Below are positions 40,421 to 49,561 of a DNA stretch of 60,991 nucleotides, in pieces. How positions within the stretch are numbered: position 1 is the stretch's first letter; each line of letters opens with the position of its first letter. Both the position numbers and the translations under genes were made by a program. The stretch comes from Pseudomonas sp. 30_B (GTDB lineage: Bacteria > Pseudomonadota > Gammaproteobacteria > Pseudomonadales > Pseudomonadaceae), in the NCBI RefSeq assembly GCF_017491605.1, contig NZ_JAFGYY010000029.1:1-60991 (forward strand), read 5' to 3'. A model generated the notes under the pieces. It was given only the letters and a program-made list of their open reading frames with translations. It had not been told where the DNA came from and did not search any database.

Positions 40421-40987
40421 CTAAAGGCGTTCCAGGCTTTCCACCCAGACCAGTTCGCAGGCTCCGGCGCCGGTGTCTTCACGGGTCAGGGAGCTGACCC
40501 AGCGCCAGCCGTCGTCCGCCTCTACGCGCACCAGTTTGCCGGAAAGGCGGATGCGCTCGCCCTTGTCGACCTGCGCCAGGGTGCGGGCCACGCTGTCGTT
40601 GGCGGGAATCATGTGCATGTTCGCGCTGTGGGTTTCGATGTCCCGGCGCGGAATCGGCATGGTGTCGGCGTGCCAGTGGTACCAGCGGTTGCCCTGGGTG
40701 ATGCGGATGCCGGCGAGGATGTTCGGATCGGCCATCGGACCCCAGCCCAGCGCAAGGTCGGTGGGGGAGAGTTCCGCCTCGCGCCCCAGGCGATAGTCTT
40801 CGCGGCCCAGCACCAGGGCCTCGAGCGTGAAGTCCGCAAGCGGATAGATCGAATAGCGCTCCACCCGAAAGCCGCCGCCGGGCAGGGCGCTGCCCTGCTG
40901 TGGCGGCGCATGGGGGCGCTCGCCGGGCCAGAGCCACCAGAAGCTGACAAGGACGCAGGCCAGCAGGAACAGGTTCGATCGCTTCAT
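40421..40987 (-). CDS. Membrane-anchored conserved protein of unknown function
   Basis: A 188-residue protein with an N-terminal anchor or uncleaved signal (KRSNLFLLACVLVSFWWLWPG) and a periplasmic domain. I recall the segment ALGWGPMADPNILAGIRITQGNRWYHWHAD and SANMHMIPANDSVA as conserved widely across proteobacteria. The C-terminal GERIRLSGKLVRVEADDGWRWVSSLTREDTGAGACELVWV could be a small beta-barrel with one Cys. No enzyme motif was found. It is divergent from the small membrane protein gene at 41090. Confidence 0.7.
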   Translation of the reverse strand: MKRSNLFLLACVLVSFWWLWPGERPHAPPQQGSALPGGGFRVERYSIYPLADFTLEALVLGREDYRLGREAELSPTDLALGWGPMADPNILAGIRITQGNRWYHWHADTMPIPRRDIETHSANMHMIPANDSVARTLAQVDKGERIRLSGKLVRVEADDGWRWVSSLTREDTGAGACELVWVESLERL

Positions 40988-41089
40988 CGCGGGCTCCGTT
41001 GCTGCCCGCAGTGTAGGTAGGCGCCACGCCTCTTGCATCGGCCATTGCGCTGGTTATGCTGGGCGCCGTTTCCGCCCCGGAGAGGCACC

Positions 41090-41455
41090 ATGCCCTGTCG
41101 CTTGCCCGTCATCCTGCTGTTGCTCGTCTTGTCGCTGTGGCTGGCCGCCAGCTATGGCGTGCGTTTCGGGCTGATGGAAGACAGCCGCTGGGTCGGGCTG
41201 TGCGCCGAATCGGCCAGCCGCTGGGAGTGCGCCACGCGTGCGCAACTGGGCTTGCTGATTCATTTCGGCGTGTTCGGCACACTGGCGCTGGGCCTTTCTG
41301 CACTGGCCTTCCTGGTTCCCGGCCGGGCCGGCTGGTGGCTGGCTGCCGTGGGGATGTTCGCGGCGTTGCCGGCGCTGGTGCTGTACAACGCCGGTCTAGC
41401 GGTGTTCGCCGTGGTGCTGGCCGGGCTGCGCCTGGTGCGCGCGCAGCGCGCCTGA
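41090..41455 (+). CDS. Small inner-membrane protein, unknown
   Basis: A 121-residue protein with three or four hydrophobic segments: a leader-like PVILLLLVLSLWLAASYGV, LLIHFGVFGTLALGLSALAFLVPG, WWLAAVGMFAALPALVLYNAG and a final helix. Two Cys residues lie in the loop between the first two. The ATG at 41090 has GAGAGG upstream. No family was recognised. It converges with the GH17-like gene one base apart. Confidence 0.6.
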   Translation: MPCRLPVILLLLVLSLWLAASYGVRFGLMEDSRWVGLCAESASRWECATRAQLGLLIHFGVFGTLALGLSALAFLVPGRAGWWLAAVGMFAALPALVLYNAGLAVFAVVLAGLRLVRAQRA

Positions 41456-41456
41456 T

Positions 41457-43040
41457 TCAGCTGGCGTTCGCCTGCGCTCCCGTTGCCAGCGGCAGGGGGT
41501 GCTGCAGGCCGCGCCAGAGTGCTCCGAGCAGCAGCAGGCTGACCGCCGCCCAACCCAGCGCCTGCAGATTGCCCAGGCCTTCCAGGAACAGTTGCACCGG
41601 CAGGCCCAGGGCGATGAAGGCGATCAGCAGCAGGCTTTCGCGGCGCGGCGCCTGCACCGGCCGGCACAGGTAGACCAGCGCCGGGAACAGCAAGGCAACG
41701 CTGGGGAAGCTGCGGTAGCGGGCGTCGAACACCAGGCCCAGCATCAGAACCGCCCCCGCGAAGCCCGTCGCGGCCAGCCAGATCCCGGCGCGTTTCTCCA
41801 GCCAGTCGAAGGCCGCCGTACGCCAACCCTGGCGCGCCGACAGGCTCAGGCAGATGTGCAGCAGCACCAGCAGATTCAGGCTGACCAGGCAGGCCGCCCA
41901 CAGCCATTCGTCCCAGGAACGGGTGGTCACCACCGCCAGCTCTGCCCACAAACCGATACAGGCACTGCCCAGTGCGGCGCTCAGTGGCAATATCAGGGCG
42001 GCGCGGGACGAGGCCGGCCGACCGCCCAGCAGCAGTCCGCCGGCCAGGATCAACCCGGACAGTCCCAGCCACATTGGCCAGCCCGGCAGGTTGCTGACCG
42101 GCCCGGCGAGCACGCCTTTCTCCTCGCGGTCGGCGCTGAACAGGCCCCAGTAACCACCCACCGCGCCTTCGCTCTGCCGCTTCCAGGGCTGGTCGAAGGC
42201 TTCGATCAGGTTGTAGCGCCAGCCGCGCTCCTCGGCCATGTGCACGAAGCCGCGAATGAACCGCGCCTCGTTGACCCGGCTGGGCACGGCGGTTTCGCGT
42301 TGACGGCCTTCGCTGGGCCAGCCGGTCTCGCCGATCAGGATGTCCTTGGGCGCGAACTCGCGGCCGAAGTCTTCGCGGATCTGCGCCACATGGGCGAGGG
42401 CGTCATCGATGTTGCTGGGGTTGTCTTCCCAGTAGGGCAGCAGGTGGATGGTGACGAAGTCCACCGCCGGGGCGATCTCCGGGTGGCGGTGCCAGAACTC
42501 CCAGACATCGGCGTAGGTCACCGGCTGGCGTACCTGCGACTTCACCTGGCGGATCAGCCCGGCGAGGTAGGTGGCGGTGACCTCCTTGCGCAGCAGGGTC
42601 TCGTTGCCGACGATCACTGCCTGGACCACGTCCGGATACTCGTTGGCGGCCTTGATCAGCGCGCTCACCTCGTTCTGCGTATCGACGGGATTGGCGTTCA
42701 CCCAGGCGCCGAGCATCAGCTTCAGGCCGTGCTTGCGGGCCAGCGCGGGGATGCCTTCCAGGCCGGTCATCGAGTAGGTGCGCACGCAGTCGAAGCGCGT
42801 CGCCAGCAGGGCGAGGTCGGCGTCCATTTGCGCCGGGCGCAGGACGAAGGGCTGGTCGAAGGGCGACTGGTCCTTGGCGAAGGGGCTGTAGGACGCGCAT
42901 TGCAGCTTGTGCGTGGGCGTCGCCGCGTCGGGCAGGTTCACCGGTTTGCCCAGGCCGTACCAGAGCCCGCACAGGGCGGTGACGGCGATCAGCAGGGCGA
43001 GGCAGTAGGTCAGGAGCGGAAAGCGCGAAGACTGGGGCAT
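41457..43040 (-). CDS. Membrane GH17-like beta-1,3-glucan enzyme
   Basis: A 527-residue protein with an N-terminal anchor helix (residues 8-30). A GH17 domain (about 45-300) carries the general acid Glu147 in VGNETLL and the nucleophile Glu238 in IGETGWPSEG. The C-terminal region (about 315-515) has at least six membrane helices. GH17 domains of this membrane type in Pseudomonas and rhizobia act as beta-1,3-glucanosyltransferases in cyclic or branched glucan synthesis. A separate glycosyltransferase (NdvB-like) would be needed and is not in the window. The start is at MPQSS; a longer start is possible. Confidence 0.8.
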   Translation of the reverse strand: MPQSSRFPLLTYCLALLIAVTALCGLWYGLGKPVNLPDAATPTHKLQCASYSPFAKDQSPFDQPFVLRPAQMDADLALLATRFDCVRTYSMTGLEGIPALARKHGLKLMLGAWVNANPVDTQNEVSALIKAANEYPDVVQAVIVGNETLLRKEVTATYLAGLIRQVKSQVRQPVTYADVWEFWHRHPEIAPAVDFVTIHLLPYWEDNPSNIDDALAHVAQIREDFGREFAPKDILIGETGWPSEGRQRETAVPSRVNEARFIRGFVHMAEERGWRYNLIEAFDQPWKRQSEGAVGGYWGLFSADREEKGVLAGPVSNLPGWPMWLGLSGLILAGGLLLGGRPASSRAALILPLSAALGSACIGLWAELAVVTTRSWDEWLWAACLVSLNLLVLLHICLSLSARQGWRTAAFDWLEKRAGIWLAATGFAGAVLMLGLVFDARYRSFPSVALLFPALVYLCRPVQAPRRESLLLIAFIALGLPVQLFLEGLGNLQALGWAAVSLLLLGALWRGLQHPLPLATGAQANAS

Positions 43041-43114
43041 GGGAGCACGCGAACCGTGGCGAGGCGCGCATCTTAGCAACGCCGCCGGCTGGCGTCAGCG
43101 CCCCCTGCGGGCAC

Positions 43115-43336
43115 TCAGGCGTGGCGGTGCACCCAGTTGTGCGCCGGCACGGCATCGCCCGGCTGGCCTTGCTCCAGGCGCTTCCAGAGCTTTTCGTGGA
43201 AGTGGAAGCCCACGGCGTTGCACAGCGGCTCGACGATCGCCAGCAGGCCACCTACCGTGATACTGCCGGTCAGGGCATAGGCCACGCTGAAGGCGATGGT
43301 GAAATGCATCAGGGTGAAGGTGACGGTCTTGAGCAT
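43115..43336 (-). CDS. DUF2061 small membrane protein
   Basis: A 73-residue protein with two hydrophobic helices (FTLMHFTIAFSVAYALTG and GGLLAIVEPLCNAVGF) and the terminal FHEKLWKRL segment typical of DUF2061. Function is unknown. The start MLKTVTFTLMHF at 43336 follows GGAG; the long open frame upstream is not coding. Confidence 0.85.
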   Translation of the reverse strand: MLKTVTFTLMHFTIAFSVAYALTGSITVGGLLAIVEPLCNAVGFHFHEKLWKRLEQGQPGDAVPAHNWVHRHA

Positions 43337-43619
43337 GGCGGCTTCTCCCAGTTGAGAATTGTTCTCTGTTGAGAAAAGACTATCGCGGAGGCACCCCGGC
43401 GGGTAATCGAGCCTCTGTATGGAGGCGATAGGCCGCCACCTTCGTCGCGGATGGAATGGCTGGGTCGTGGACGGACGGTTTCTGTCGTGGATCGGATCGT
43501 TGCGTGTCGTTCTCAGAGCAGCCCCCGCGGCGGCCCGGCAGATGATGTAGGGGCGGCCAAGACCGCGAAATGCGACGGGTTCGCCCGGACGCTCCGACAA
43601 AAAATACGGGGAGAAAACC
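43337..43619. promoter_or_regulatory. Divergent promoter region of DUF2061 gene and betX
   Basis: This 283-bp region has no credible gene. An AT-rich GAGAATTGTTCTCTGTTGAG stretch (43355-43374) includes the dyad GAGAATTGTTCTC and may hold a promoter or operator. No sigma-70 pair is convincing. A GGGGAG ribosome site precedes betX at about 43608-43613. Confidence 0.4.
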
Positions 43620-44474
43620 ATGCGAATGATGCGACGCCTGTTGGGCCTGGGCGCAGGGCTGGTGCTGTCGGCGGCTGCGGGCCTGGCCGGTGCGGCGGCC
43701 AAGCCGGAAGTCACTCTGGGTTACGTTGATGGCTGGTCCGACAGCGTGGCCACCACGCACGTGGCCGCCGAAATCATGCGCGAGAAGCTCGGCTACCAGG
43801 TCAAGCTGATGCCGGTCGCGGCCGGGATCATGTGGCAGGGCGTGGCGCGCGGCAAACTCGACGCCATGCTCTCGGCCTGGCTGCCGGTCACCCACGGCGC
43901 CTACTACGACAAGATGAAGGACAAGGTGGTCAACCTGGGTGTGAACTACCCGGGCGCGAAGATCGGCCTGATCGTACCCGAGTACGTGAAAGCCAACAGC
44001 ATCGAGGACCTCAAGGCACAGAAGGCTGACTTCGACGGCCGTATCGTCGGTATCGACGCCGGTGCCGGGGTGATGCTCAAGACCGACCAGGCGATCAAGG
44101 ACTACGGCCTGGACTACAAGCTGGTGGCCAGTTCCGGCAGCGGCATGATCGCCGAGCTGACCCGTGCGGAGAACGACAAGAAGGCCGTGGCGGTCACCGG
44201 CTGGATTCCGCACTGGATGTTCGCCAAGTGGAAGCTGAAGTTCCTCGAAGATCCGAAGAAGGTCTACGGCGAGGAAGAGCACGTCGACAGTGTGGCCAAC
44301 CCGGCGCTGGAGAAGAAGGCACCGGAAGTCTGGGCCTTCCTGAAGAAATTCCAGTGGAAGGACGGCCAGGAAATCGGCGAGGTCATGCTCGCCGTGCAGA
44401 ACGGCGAAAAGCCGGACGTGGCCGCCAAGAAGTGGGTGGAAGCGCATCCGGATCGCGTGAAAGAGTGGCTGTAA
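43620..44474 (+). CDS. betX: Glycine betaine-binding protein BetX (orphan ABC SBP)
   Basis: A 284-residue exported ProX/OpuAC-type protein with a signal peptide ending near AGLAGAAA. The fold markers are VTLGYVDGWSDSVATTHVAAEIMREKLGY, MWQGVARGKLDAMLSAWLPVTHGAYYD and VAVTGWIPHWMFAKWKLKFLEDPK. Several tryptophans in these segments could form the aromatic cage for quaternary amines. No permease or ATPase gene is adjacent. BetX of P. aeruginosa is an orphan protein that feeds the Cbc transporter for betaine. A terminator follows directly. Confidence 0.88.
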   Translation: MRMMRRLLGLGAGLVLSAAAGLAGAAAKPEVTLGYVDGWSDSVATTHVAAEIMREKLGYQVKLMPVAAGIMWQGVARGKLDAMLSAWLPVTHGAYYDKMKDKVVNLGVNYPGAKIGLIVPEYVKANSIEDLKAQKADFDGRIVGIDAGAGVMLKTDQAIKDYGLDYKLVASSGSGMIAELTRAENDKKAVAVTGWIPHWMFAKWKLKFLEDPKKVYGEEEHVDSVANPALEKKAPEVWAFLKKFQWKDGQEIGEVMLAVQNGEKPDVAAKKWVEAHPDRVKEWL

Positions 44475-44504
44475 GCGCTTAGATCGCGCCGCACCTGACA
44501 CAGG

Positions 44505-44545
44505 AAAATCCCCCGCGAAGCCAAGCCTTCGCGGGGGATTTTTTC
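44505..44545 (+). terminator. Terminator of betX
   Basis: AAAATCCCCCGCGAAG with CTTCGCGGGGGATTTTTT forms a 15-bp perfect stem with a 6-nt loop and T-tract. Confidence 0.95.
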
Positions 44546-44697
44546 ATTGCGCCGTGTCTATTCCGGGCTTGTTCGCAAAAATCTCGGGAAGGCGACGACC
44601 TCCGCTACGACTAAAGTCGTCTGGAGTGCTTGCACCGTAGTCCTAAAGTGGAGATCGACGACATCCGCGTCATCCCCGCTGTGAGGACAAGAACAAA

Positions 44698-45009
44698 ATG
44701 AACGACAGCATCTACCAGCGGATTGATACCAATCCGCGCTTCAAAGAGCTGGTGGCCAAGCGCGAGCGATTCGCCTGGCTGCTCTCCCTGGTCATGTTGG
44801 GCCTGTACGTGAGCTTCATCCTGCTGATCGCCTTCCAGCCGCAGCTGCTTGGCGCGAAGATCAGTGCCGATTCGTCCGTCACCTGGGGCATCCCCATGGG
44901 CGTCGGGCTGATCGTCTCGGCCTTCGTGCTCACCGGCATCTACGTGCGCCGTGCGAACGGTGAATTCGACCGTCTGAACCAGGAAATCCTCAAGGAGGCC
45001 CAGCAATGA
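44698..45009 (+). CDS. yjcH: DUF485 membrane subunit YjcH of the acetate permease system
   Basis: A 103-residue protein with two hydrophobic helices (WLLSLVMLGLYVSFILLIAF and PMGVGLIVSAFVLTGIYV) and the terminal RRANGEFDRLNQEILKEAQ. DUF485 proteins are almost always encoded directly before ActP. Its stop overlaps the actP start (ATGA). The role is thought to be accessory to acetate transport. Confidence 0.93.
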   Translation: MNDSIYQRIDTNPRFKELVAKRERFAWLLSLVMLGLYVSFILLIAFQPQLLGAKISADSSVTWGIPMGVGLIVSAFVLTGIYVRRANGEFDRLNQEILKEAQQ

Positions 45010-46661
45010 AAGGCCGTATCGCCGCGGCCCTTGCTCTGGCCGCATTTGCCCCCGCACTCTGGGCTGACGCCCTCACCGGCGAGGTGAAGCGCCAGCCGCT
45101 GAACCTTTCCGCCATCATCATGTTCGTCGCGTTCGTCGGCCTGACCCTGTGCATCACCTACTGGGCCTCCAAGCGCAGCAAGTCCGCCGCTGACTTCTAT
45201 ACCGCCGGCGGCAGCATCACCGGCTTCCAGAACGGCCTGGCGATCGCCGGCGACTACATGTCCGCCGCGTCCTTCCTCGGCATTTCCGCGCTGGTGTTCA
45301 CCTCGGGCTATGACGGCCTGATCTACTCCATCGGCTTCCTGGTCGGCTGGCCGATCATCCTCTTCCTGATCGCCGAACGCCTGCGCAACCTGGGCAAGTA
45401 CACCTTCGCCGACGTGGCGTCCTACCGCCTCAAGCAGAAGGACATCCGTACCCTGTCCGCCTGCGGTTCGCTGGTGGTGGTGGCCTTCTACCTGATCGCG
45501 CAGATGGTCGGCGCCGGCAAGCTGATCGAGCTGCTGTTCGGCCTGAACTACCACGTCGCGGTGGTCATGGTCGGCATCCTGATGGTGCTGTACGTGCTGT
45601 TCGGCGGCATGCTCGCCACCACCTGGGTGCAGATCATCAAGGCCGTGCTGCTGCTCTCGGGCGCCACCTTCATGGCGATCATGGTGCTCAAGCACGTCAA
45701 CTTCGACATCAGCACCCTGTTCTCCGAAGCCATCAAGGTCCACCCGAAGGGCGAGTCCATCATGAGCCCCGGCGGCCTGGTGAAGGACCCGATCTCGGCC
45801 TTCTCCCTGGGCTTCGCGCTGATGTTCGGCACCGCCGGCCTGCCGCACATCCTGATGCGCTTCTTCACCGTCAGTGACGCCAAGGAAGCCCGCAAGTCGG
45901 TGTTCTTCGCCACCGGTTTCATCGGCTACTTCTACATCCTGACCTTCATCATCGGCTTCGGCGCGATCCTGCTGGTCAGCACCAACCCGGACTTCAAGGA
46001 CGCCACCGGCGCCCTGCTGGGCGGCAACAACATGGCCGCCGTGCACCTGGCCAACGCCGTGGGCGGCAGCCTGTTCCTGGGCTTCATCTCCGCCGTGGCC
46101 TTCGCCACCATCCTCGCGGTGGTTGCCGGCCTGACCCTGGCCGGCGCCTCGGCCGTGTCCCACGACCTGTACGCCAGCGTGCTGAAGAACGGCAAGGCCA
46201 ACGAGAAGGATGAGCTGCGTGTGTCGAAGATCACCACCGTCTGCCTGGGCGTAGTGGCGATCATCCTCGGCATCCTGTTCGAGAAGCAGAACATCGCCTT
46301 CATGGTCGGCCTGGCCTTCTCCATCGCCGCCAGCTGCAACTTCCCGGTGCTGCTGCTCTCCATGTACTGGAAGAAGCTGACCACCCGTGGTGCCAAGATC
46401 GGCGGCTGGATGGGCCTGATCACTGCCGTGGTGCTGATGATCCTCGGCCCGACCATCTGGGTGCAGATCCTCGGCCACGAAAAGCCCATCTACCCGTTCG
46501 AATACCCGGCGCTGTTCTCCATGGCCGTGGCCTTCATCGGTATCTGGTTCTTCTCCATCACCGACAAGTCCACTGCGGCCGACGAAGAGCGCGCGCGCTT
46601 CTTCCCGCAGTTCATCCGCTCGCAAACCGGCCTGGGTGCCAGTGGCGCCGTCGCCCACTGA
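45006..46661 (+). CDS. actP: Cation/acetate symporter ActP
   Basis: A 551-residue sodium/solute symporter family protein with a cleavable N-terminal segment (to about residue 20) and around 13 helices. FYTAGGSITGFQNGLAIAGDYMSAASFLGI is the ActP-type substrate-site region, and the KKLTTRGAKIGGWMGL and terminal acidic tail are conserved. It takes up acetate and related short carboxylates. It is expected to be controlled by MxtR-ErdR, whose sensor gene lies at the left end of the window. Confidence 0.94.
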   Translation: MKGRIAAALALAAFAPALWADALTGEVKRQPLNLSAIIMFVAFVGLTLCITYWASKRSKSAADFYTAGGSITGFQNGLAIAGDYMSAASFLGISALVFTSGYDGLIYSIGFLVGWPIILFLIAERLRNLGKYTFADVASYRLKQKDIRTLSACGSLVVVAFYLIAQMVGAGKLIELLFGLNYHVAVVMVGILMVLYVLFGGMLATTWVQIIKAVLLLSGATFMAIMVLKHVNFDISTLFSEAIKVHPKGESIMSPGGLVKDPISAFSLGFALMFGTAGLPHILMRFFTVSDAKEARKSVFFATGFIGYFYILTFIIGFGAILLVSTNPDFKDATGALLGGNNMAAVHLANAVGGSLFLGFISAVAFATILAVVAGLTLAGASAVSHDLYASVLKNGKANEKDELRVSKITTVCLGVVAIILGILFEKQNIAFMVGLAFSIAASCNFPVLLLSMYWKKLTTRGAKIGGWMGLITAVVLMILGPTIWVQILGHEKPIYPFEYPALFSMAVAFIGIWFFSITDKSTAADEERARFFPQFIRSQTGLGASGAVAH

Positions 46662-46680
46662 TCGCCTGAGCTGACCTGCC

Positions 46681-46710
46681 GGGGCCGGGGGTGGAAACAC
46701 CTCCGGCCCC
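46681..46710 (+). terminator. GC-rich hairpin after actP
   Basis: GGGGCCGGgGGTG-GAAA-CACCtCCGGCCCC lies 19 bp after the actP stop. It lacks a T-run (GCTGCTTT follows), so it is more likely an attenuator or mRNA-stabilising stem before the downstream genes than a full terminator. Confidence 0.7.
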
Positions 46711-46735
46711 GCTGCTTTGAGACGGGGACTATTGG

Positions 46736-48526
46736 ATGTCCGACGATTTCAATTTCACCGCGCCGCCCTTCGACCAGTTGCGCCCGCAGGAGCGCGAGCA
46801 ACTGCGCGATGCGCTGAGCGTGGGTTACTACACGGTCGACGAAGTGCTGCTTGAACCCGGCGCGCCGGTGCCGTGCCTGTTCATCCTGATGAAGGGCGTG
46901 ATCGAGGAGCGCGGCGAGGACGGCAAGCTGTTCGCCCATTACGCCGCCGAGGACCTGTTCGATGTGCGCGGGTTGTTTTCCGGCAGCAGCAAGCACCGCT
47001 ACCAGGCGGTGGAGGAGAGCATCGTCTACGAGCTGCCGGCGGAGGTCTTCCACCAGCTCTGCGCGAGCAATCCGCAGTTCGCCCGCTTCTTCCGCGCCGA
47101 CCTTGCCAGCAAGCGCCAGCTGGAACGCCGCGACGGGCAGAACCTCGCCGAATTCATCCTCACCCGCATCGCCCGCGAGCACCTGCTGCCGGCTATCGAG
47201 GTGGAGCCGGCGCTGCCCCTGGGCGACGCCGCGCGCCTGCAACTGAGCCGTGGCGCCGACGCGCTGCTGGTGCGCGAACAGGGCGCGCTGGGCATCGTCA
47301 CCCGTACCGACCTGATGGTCGCGCATTTCCGCGACGGCCGCAGCGAGGCCGAGCCCATCGGCCCGCTGGCGCACCGGCCGCTGGCCAGCGTCGAGCTGGG
47401 CGACTTCCTGTTCGACGCCATGATCCTGATGACCCGTCAGCGCATCGAGCGCGTGGCGGTCTGCGAGGCGGGCAGGGTGGTCGGCCTGCTGCACCTGACC
47501 CAGGTGCTCAGCCTGTTCTCCACGCACTCCCACGTGCTGGCGCTACGTATCGCCCGCGCCGAAAGCGAGGCGGAGCTGCGCGCGGCGGCGGAAACCCTGC
47601 ACACCCTGATCGCCACCCTGGCCGGCAACGGCATCCGCCTGCGTTTCATCATGCAGTTGGTCAGTGCGCTCAACGAGCAATTGCTCCAGCGGCTGTTCGA
47701 ACTGCTGATCCCGCCGGCGCTGCGGGGCAAGTGCTGCCTGATGGTGATGGGCAGCGAAGGCCGTGCCGAGCAGTTGCTCAAGACCGACCAGGACAACGCC
47801 CTGATCCTCGCCGACGATCTGCCGGTGGAGCAGGGCCTGCACCTGATGCAGCGGTTTTCCGCAGCCCTGCTGGACTTCGGTTATCCACCCTGTCCCGGTG
47901 GTGTCATGGCCAGCCGCAGCGAATGGTGCAAGCCGTTGTCCGAATGGCAGCACGAGCTGCGAGCTGTGCCGTTGCAGGGGCGCCCCGAGCAACTGATGCG
48001 CCTGTCGATCCTCGCCGATGCCTGGCCGTTGGCCGGCAACCTGCAACTGTTCGACGGCCTGCGCGAGAGCCTGAATGCCCTGGCCGGCGACGACAGTCGC
48101 TGGCTGAGCGACCTTGCGCTGCCGGCCCTGCAGTTCGACACGCCGCTGACCTTTCTCGGCCAACTCAAGACCCAGGACGCGCACCTGGACATCAAGCGCG
48201 GCGGCATCTTCCCCATCGTCCACGGCGCCCGCGCCCTGGCGTTGCGCGAAGGGCTGGAGGAGCGCGGCACCCTGGGCCGGCTCGCCGCGCTCAAGGCGCT
48301 CGGCGTGCTGGACGAGTCGCTGGCGGACAACCTGGTGGAGTCCTTCGAGCTGTTCCTGCAACTGCGCCTGCGCCAGCAACTGGACGGCGAGCGCGACGGC
48401 CGGGCGCAGGGGCTCGATGTTTCGCGCCTGAGCCGCCACGAGCGTGACCTGTTGCGCTACGGTTTGCACGTGGTGAAGAAGTTCAAGCAGAGCCTGGTCC
48501 GGCAGTTCCACCTGGAGACCCGATGA
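46736..48526 (+). CDS. cNMP-binding/CBS/DUF294 putative nucleotidyltransferase
   Basis: A 596-residue cytoplasmic protein. It has a cyclic-nucleotide-binding-like domain (residues 1-130), two CBS motifs (about 155-265, including GIVTRTDLMVAHFRDG), a DUF294 nucleotidyltransferase core with VMGSEGRAEQLLKTDQDNALI supplying the GS and DxD catalytic residues, and the DUF294 C-terminal substrate-binding helical domain. It resembles GlnD-type uridylyltransferases without the HD and ACT parts. Its conserved position after actP suggests post-translational control of acetate metabolism. That is inference. Confidence 0.88.
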   Translation: MSDDFNFTAPPFDQLRPQEREQLRDALSVGYYTVDEVLLEPGAPVPCLFILMKGVIEERGEDGKLFAHYAAEDLFDVRGLFSGSSKHRYQAVEESIVYELPAEVFHQLCASNPQFARFFRADLASKRQLERRDGQNLAEFILTRIAREHLLPAIEVEPALPLGDAARLQLSRGADALLVREQGALGIVTRTDLMVAHFRDGRSEAEPIGPLAHRPLASVELGDFLFDAMILMTRQRIERVAVCEAGRVVGLLHLTQVLSLFSTHSHVLALRIARAESEAELRAAAETLHTLIATLAGNGIRLRFIMQLVSALNEQLLQRLFELLIPPALRGKCCLMVMGSEGRAEQLLKTDQDNALILADDLPVEQGLHLMQRFSAALLDFGYPPCPGGVMASRSEWCKPLSEWQHELRAVPLQGRPEQLMRLSILADAWPLAGNLQLFDGLRESLNALAGDDSRWLSDLALPALQFDTPLTFLGQLKTQDAHLDIKRGGIFPIVHGARALALREGLEERGTLGRLAALKALGVLDESLADNLVESFELFLQLRLRQQLDGERDGRAQGLDVSRLSRHERDLLRYGLHVVKKFKQSLVRQFHLETR

Positions 48527-49149
48527 ACGCGTGTGTGAGCCTTCCCGATCAGCAGTGGTCCGCCTGGCGCCGTCGCCTGTACTGGTGGCGGCATGATCCG
48601 GCGGACGCCGAGGAGCTGGTGTCGCTGGACCTGGAGACCACCAGCCTCGATCCGCGCAAGGCGGACATCCTCAGCATCGGCGCGGTGCGAATCCGGCGCG
48701 GCAAGCTGATCCTCGGCGAGCGCCTGGAGCTGCTGGTGGAGCCGCCGCCGAGCCTGGACGGCGAGTCCATTCGCATCCACAAATTGCGCCGAACCGACCT
48801 GGAGGGGCAGCTGCCGCTGGGGGAAGCGCTGCGCCGGGTGCAGGCGTTCGTCGGTGATCGTCCTTTGCTTGGCTATTACCTGTCCTTCGATGTCGCCGTC
48901 TTGCGCCGGCACCTGCGCGAGCAGCTGGGCGCGCGACTGGACAATCCACGGGTGGAGGTGTCCGAGCTGTACCACCGCAAGATGAGCCGGCGCTTCCCCG
49001 ATCTGCACCTGGACCTGCGCTTCGACACCCTCGCGCGCAACCTGGATATTCCCGTGGAAGGCCGCCACACCGCCATCGGCGATGCGCGCACCGCCGCGTT
49101 GATGTTCCTGCGCCTGCGCAAGGGCTCGCTGCCGCGCAATCTCGGTTGA
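48523..49149 (+). CDS. DnaQ-family 3'-5' exonuclease
   Basis: A 208-residue exonuclease with ExoI SLDLETTSLDP (acidic pair), ExoII GYYLSFDVAVLRRHL and ExoIII HTAIGDARTAAL, the DEDDh active site (His in HTAIGD). It is not the replicative epsilon subunit, which has a different C-terminus. It is translationally coupled (ATGA) to the DUF294 gene, a pairing widely kept beside actP, for unknown reasons. Confidence 0.9.
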   Translation: MNACVSLPDQQWSAWRRRLYWWRHDPADAEELVSLDLETTSLDPRKADILSIGAVRIRRGKLILGERLELLVEPPPSLDGESIRIHKLRRTDLEGQLPLGEALRRVQAFVGDRPLLGYYLSFDVAVLRRHLREQLGARLDNPRVEVSELYHRKMSRRFPDLHLDLRFDTLARNLDIPVEGRHTAIGDARTAALMFLRLRKGSLPRNLG

Positions 49150-49272
49150 GTCCGCGGCAGGCCAGCCGAATCTTTGAATCTTCCCAGGACCGTGCCAGTC
49201 CCAGACTACAAGCGCTGGCCAGTCGCCTCACCGCGAGCCATCGCCCCTCGTCAAGCCAAGAGGAGAGACGAC

Positions 49273-49431
49273 ATGGGACTCGGGACCATTCTGTTGATCA
49301 TTCTGATACTGCTACTGATCGGTGGCCTGCCGGTCTTCCCCCACTCGCGCAACTGGGGCTACGGCCCCTCCGGTGTCGTCGGCGTAGTGCTCGTCGTCCT
49401 GCTGGTGCTGATATTGCTCGGGCACATATGA
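49273..49431 (+). CDS. DUF3309-type small hydrophobic protein
   Basis: A 52-residue protein, MGLGTILLIILILLLIGGLP at the start and VVGVVLVVLLVLILLGHI at the end, separated by PHSRNWGYGPSG. These two helices around a GYGPSG turn are diagnostic of DUF3309. GGAGAG lies upstream of the ATG. Function is unknown; many members are stress-linked. Confidence 0.85.
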   Translation: MGLGTILLIILILLLIGGLPVFPHSRNWGYGPSGVVGVVLVVLLVLILLGHI

Positions 49432-49561
49432 GCCCCGCCGGGCCGCCCGGTGCTCCGGGCGGTTCGCGACTTCCATGATCTCGCAGGGTGACTCATCGCA
49501 CAGCCCGCCCGCCACGCTTGCTCTAACATGCTGGGCCTTTGCCACCAGGGAGTCGTACGGG

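Noticed and set aside
44600..44697. Possible sigma-54 promoter (TGGAGTGCTTGCAC) upstream of yjcH
   Set aside because: The GG and GC dinucleotides are 7 bases apart instead of the required 10, so it does not fit a -24/-12 promoter.
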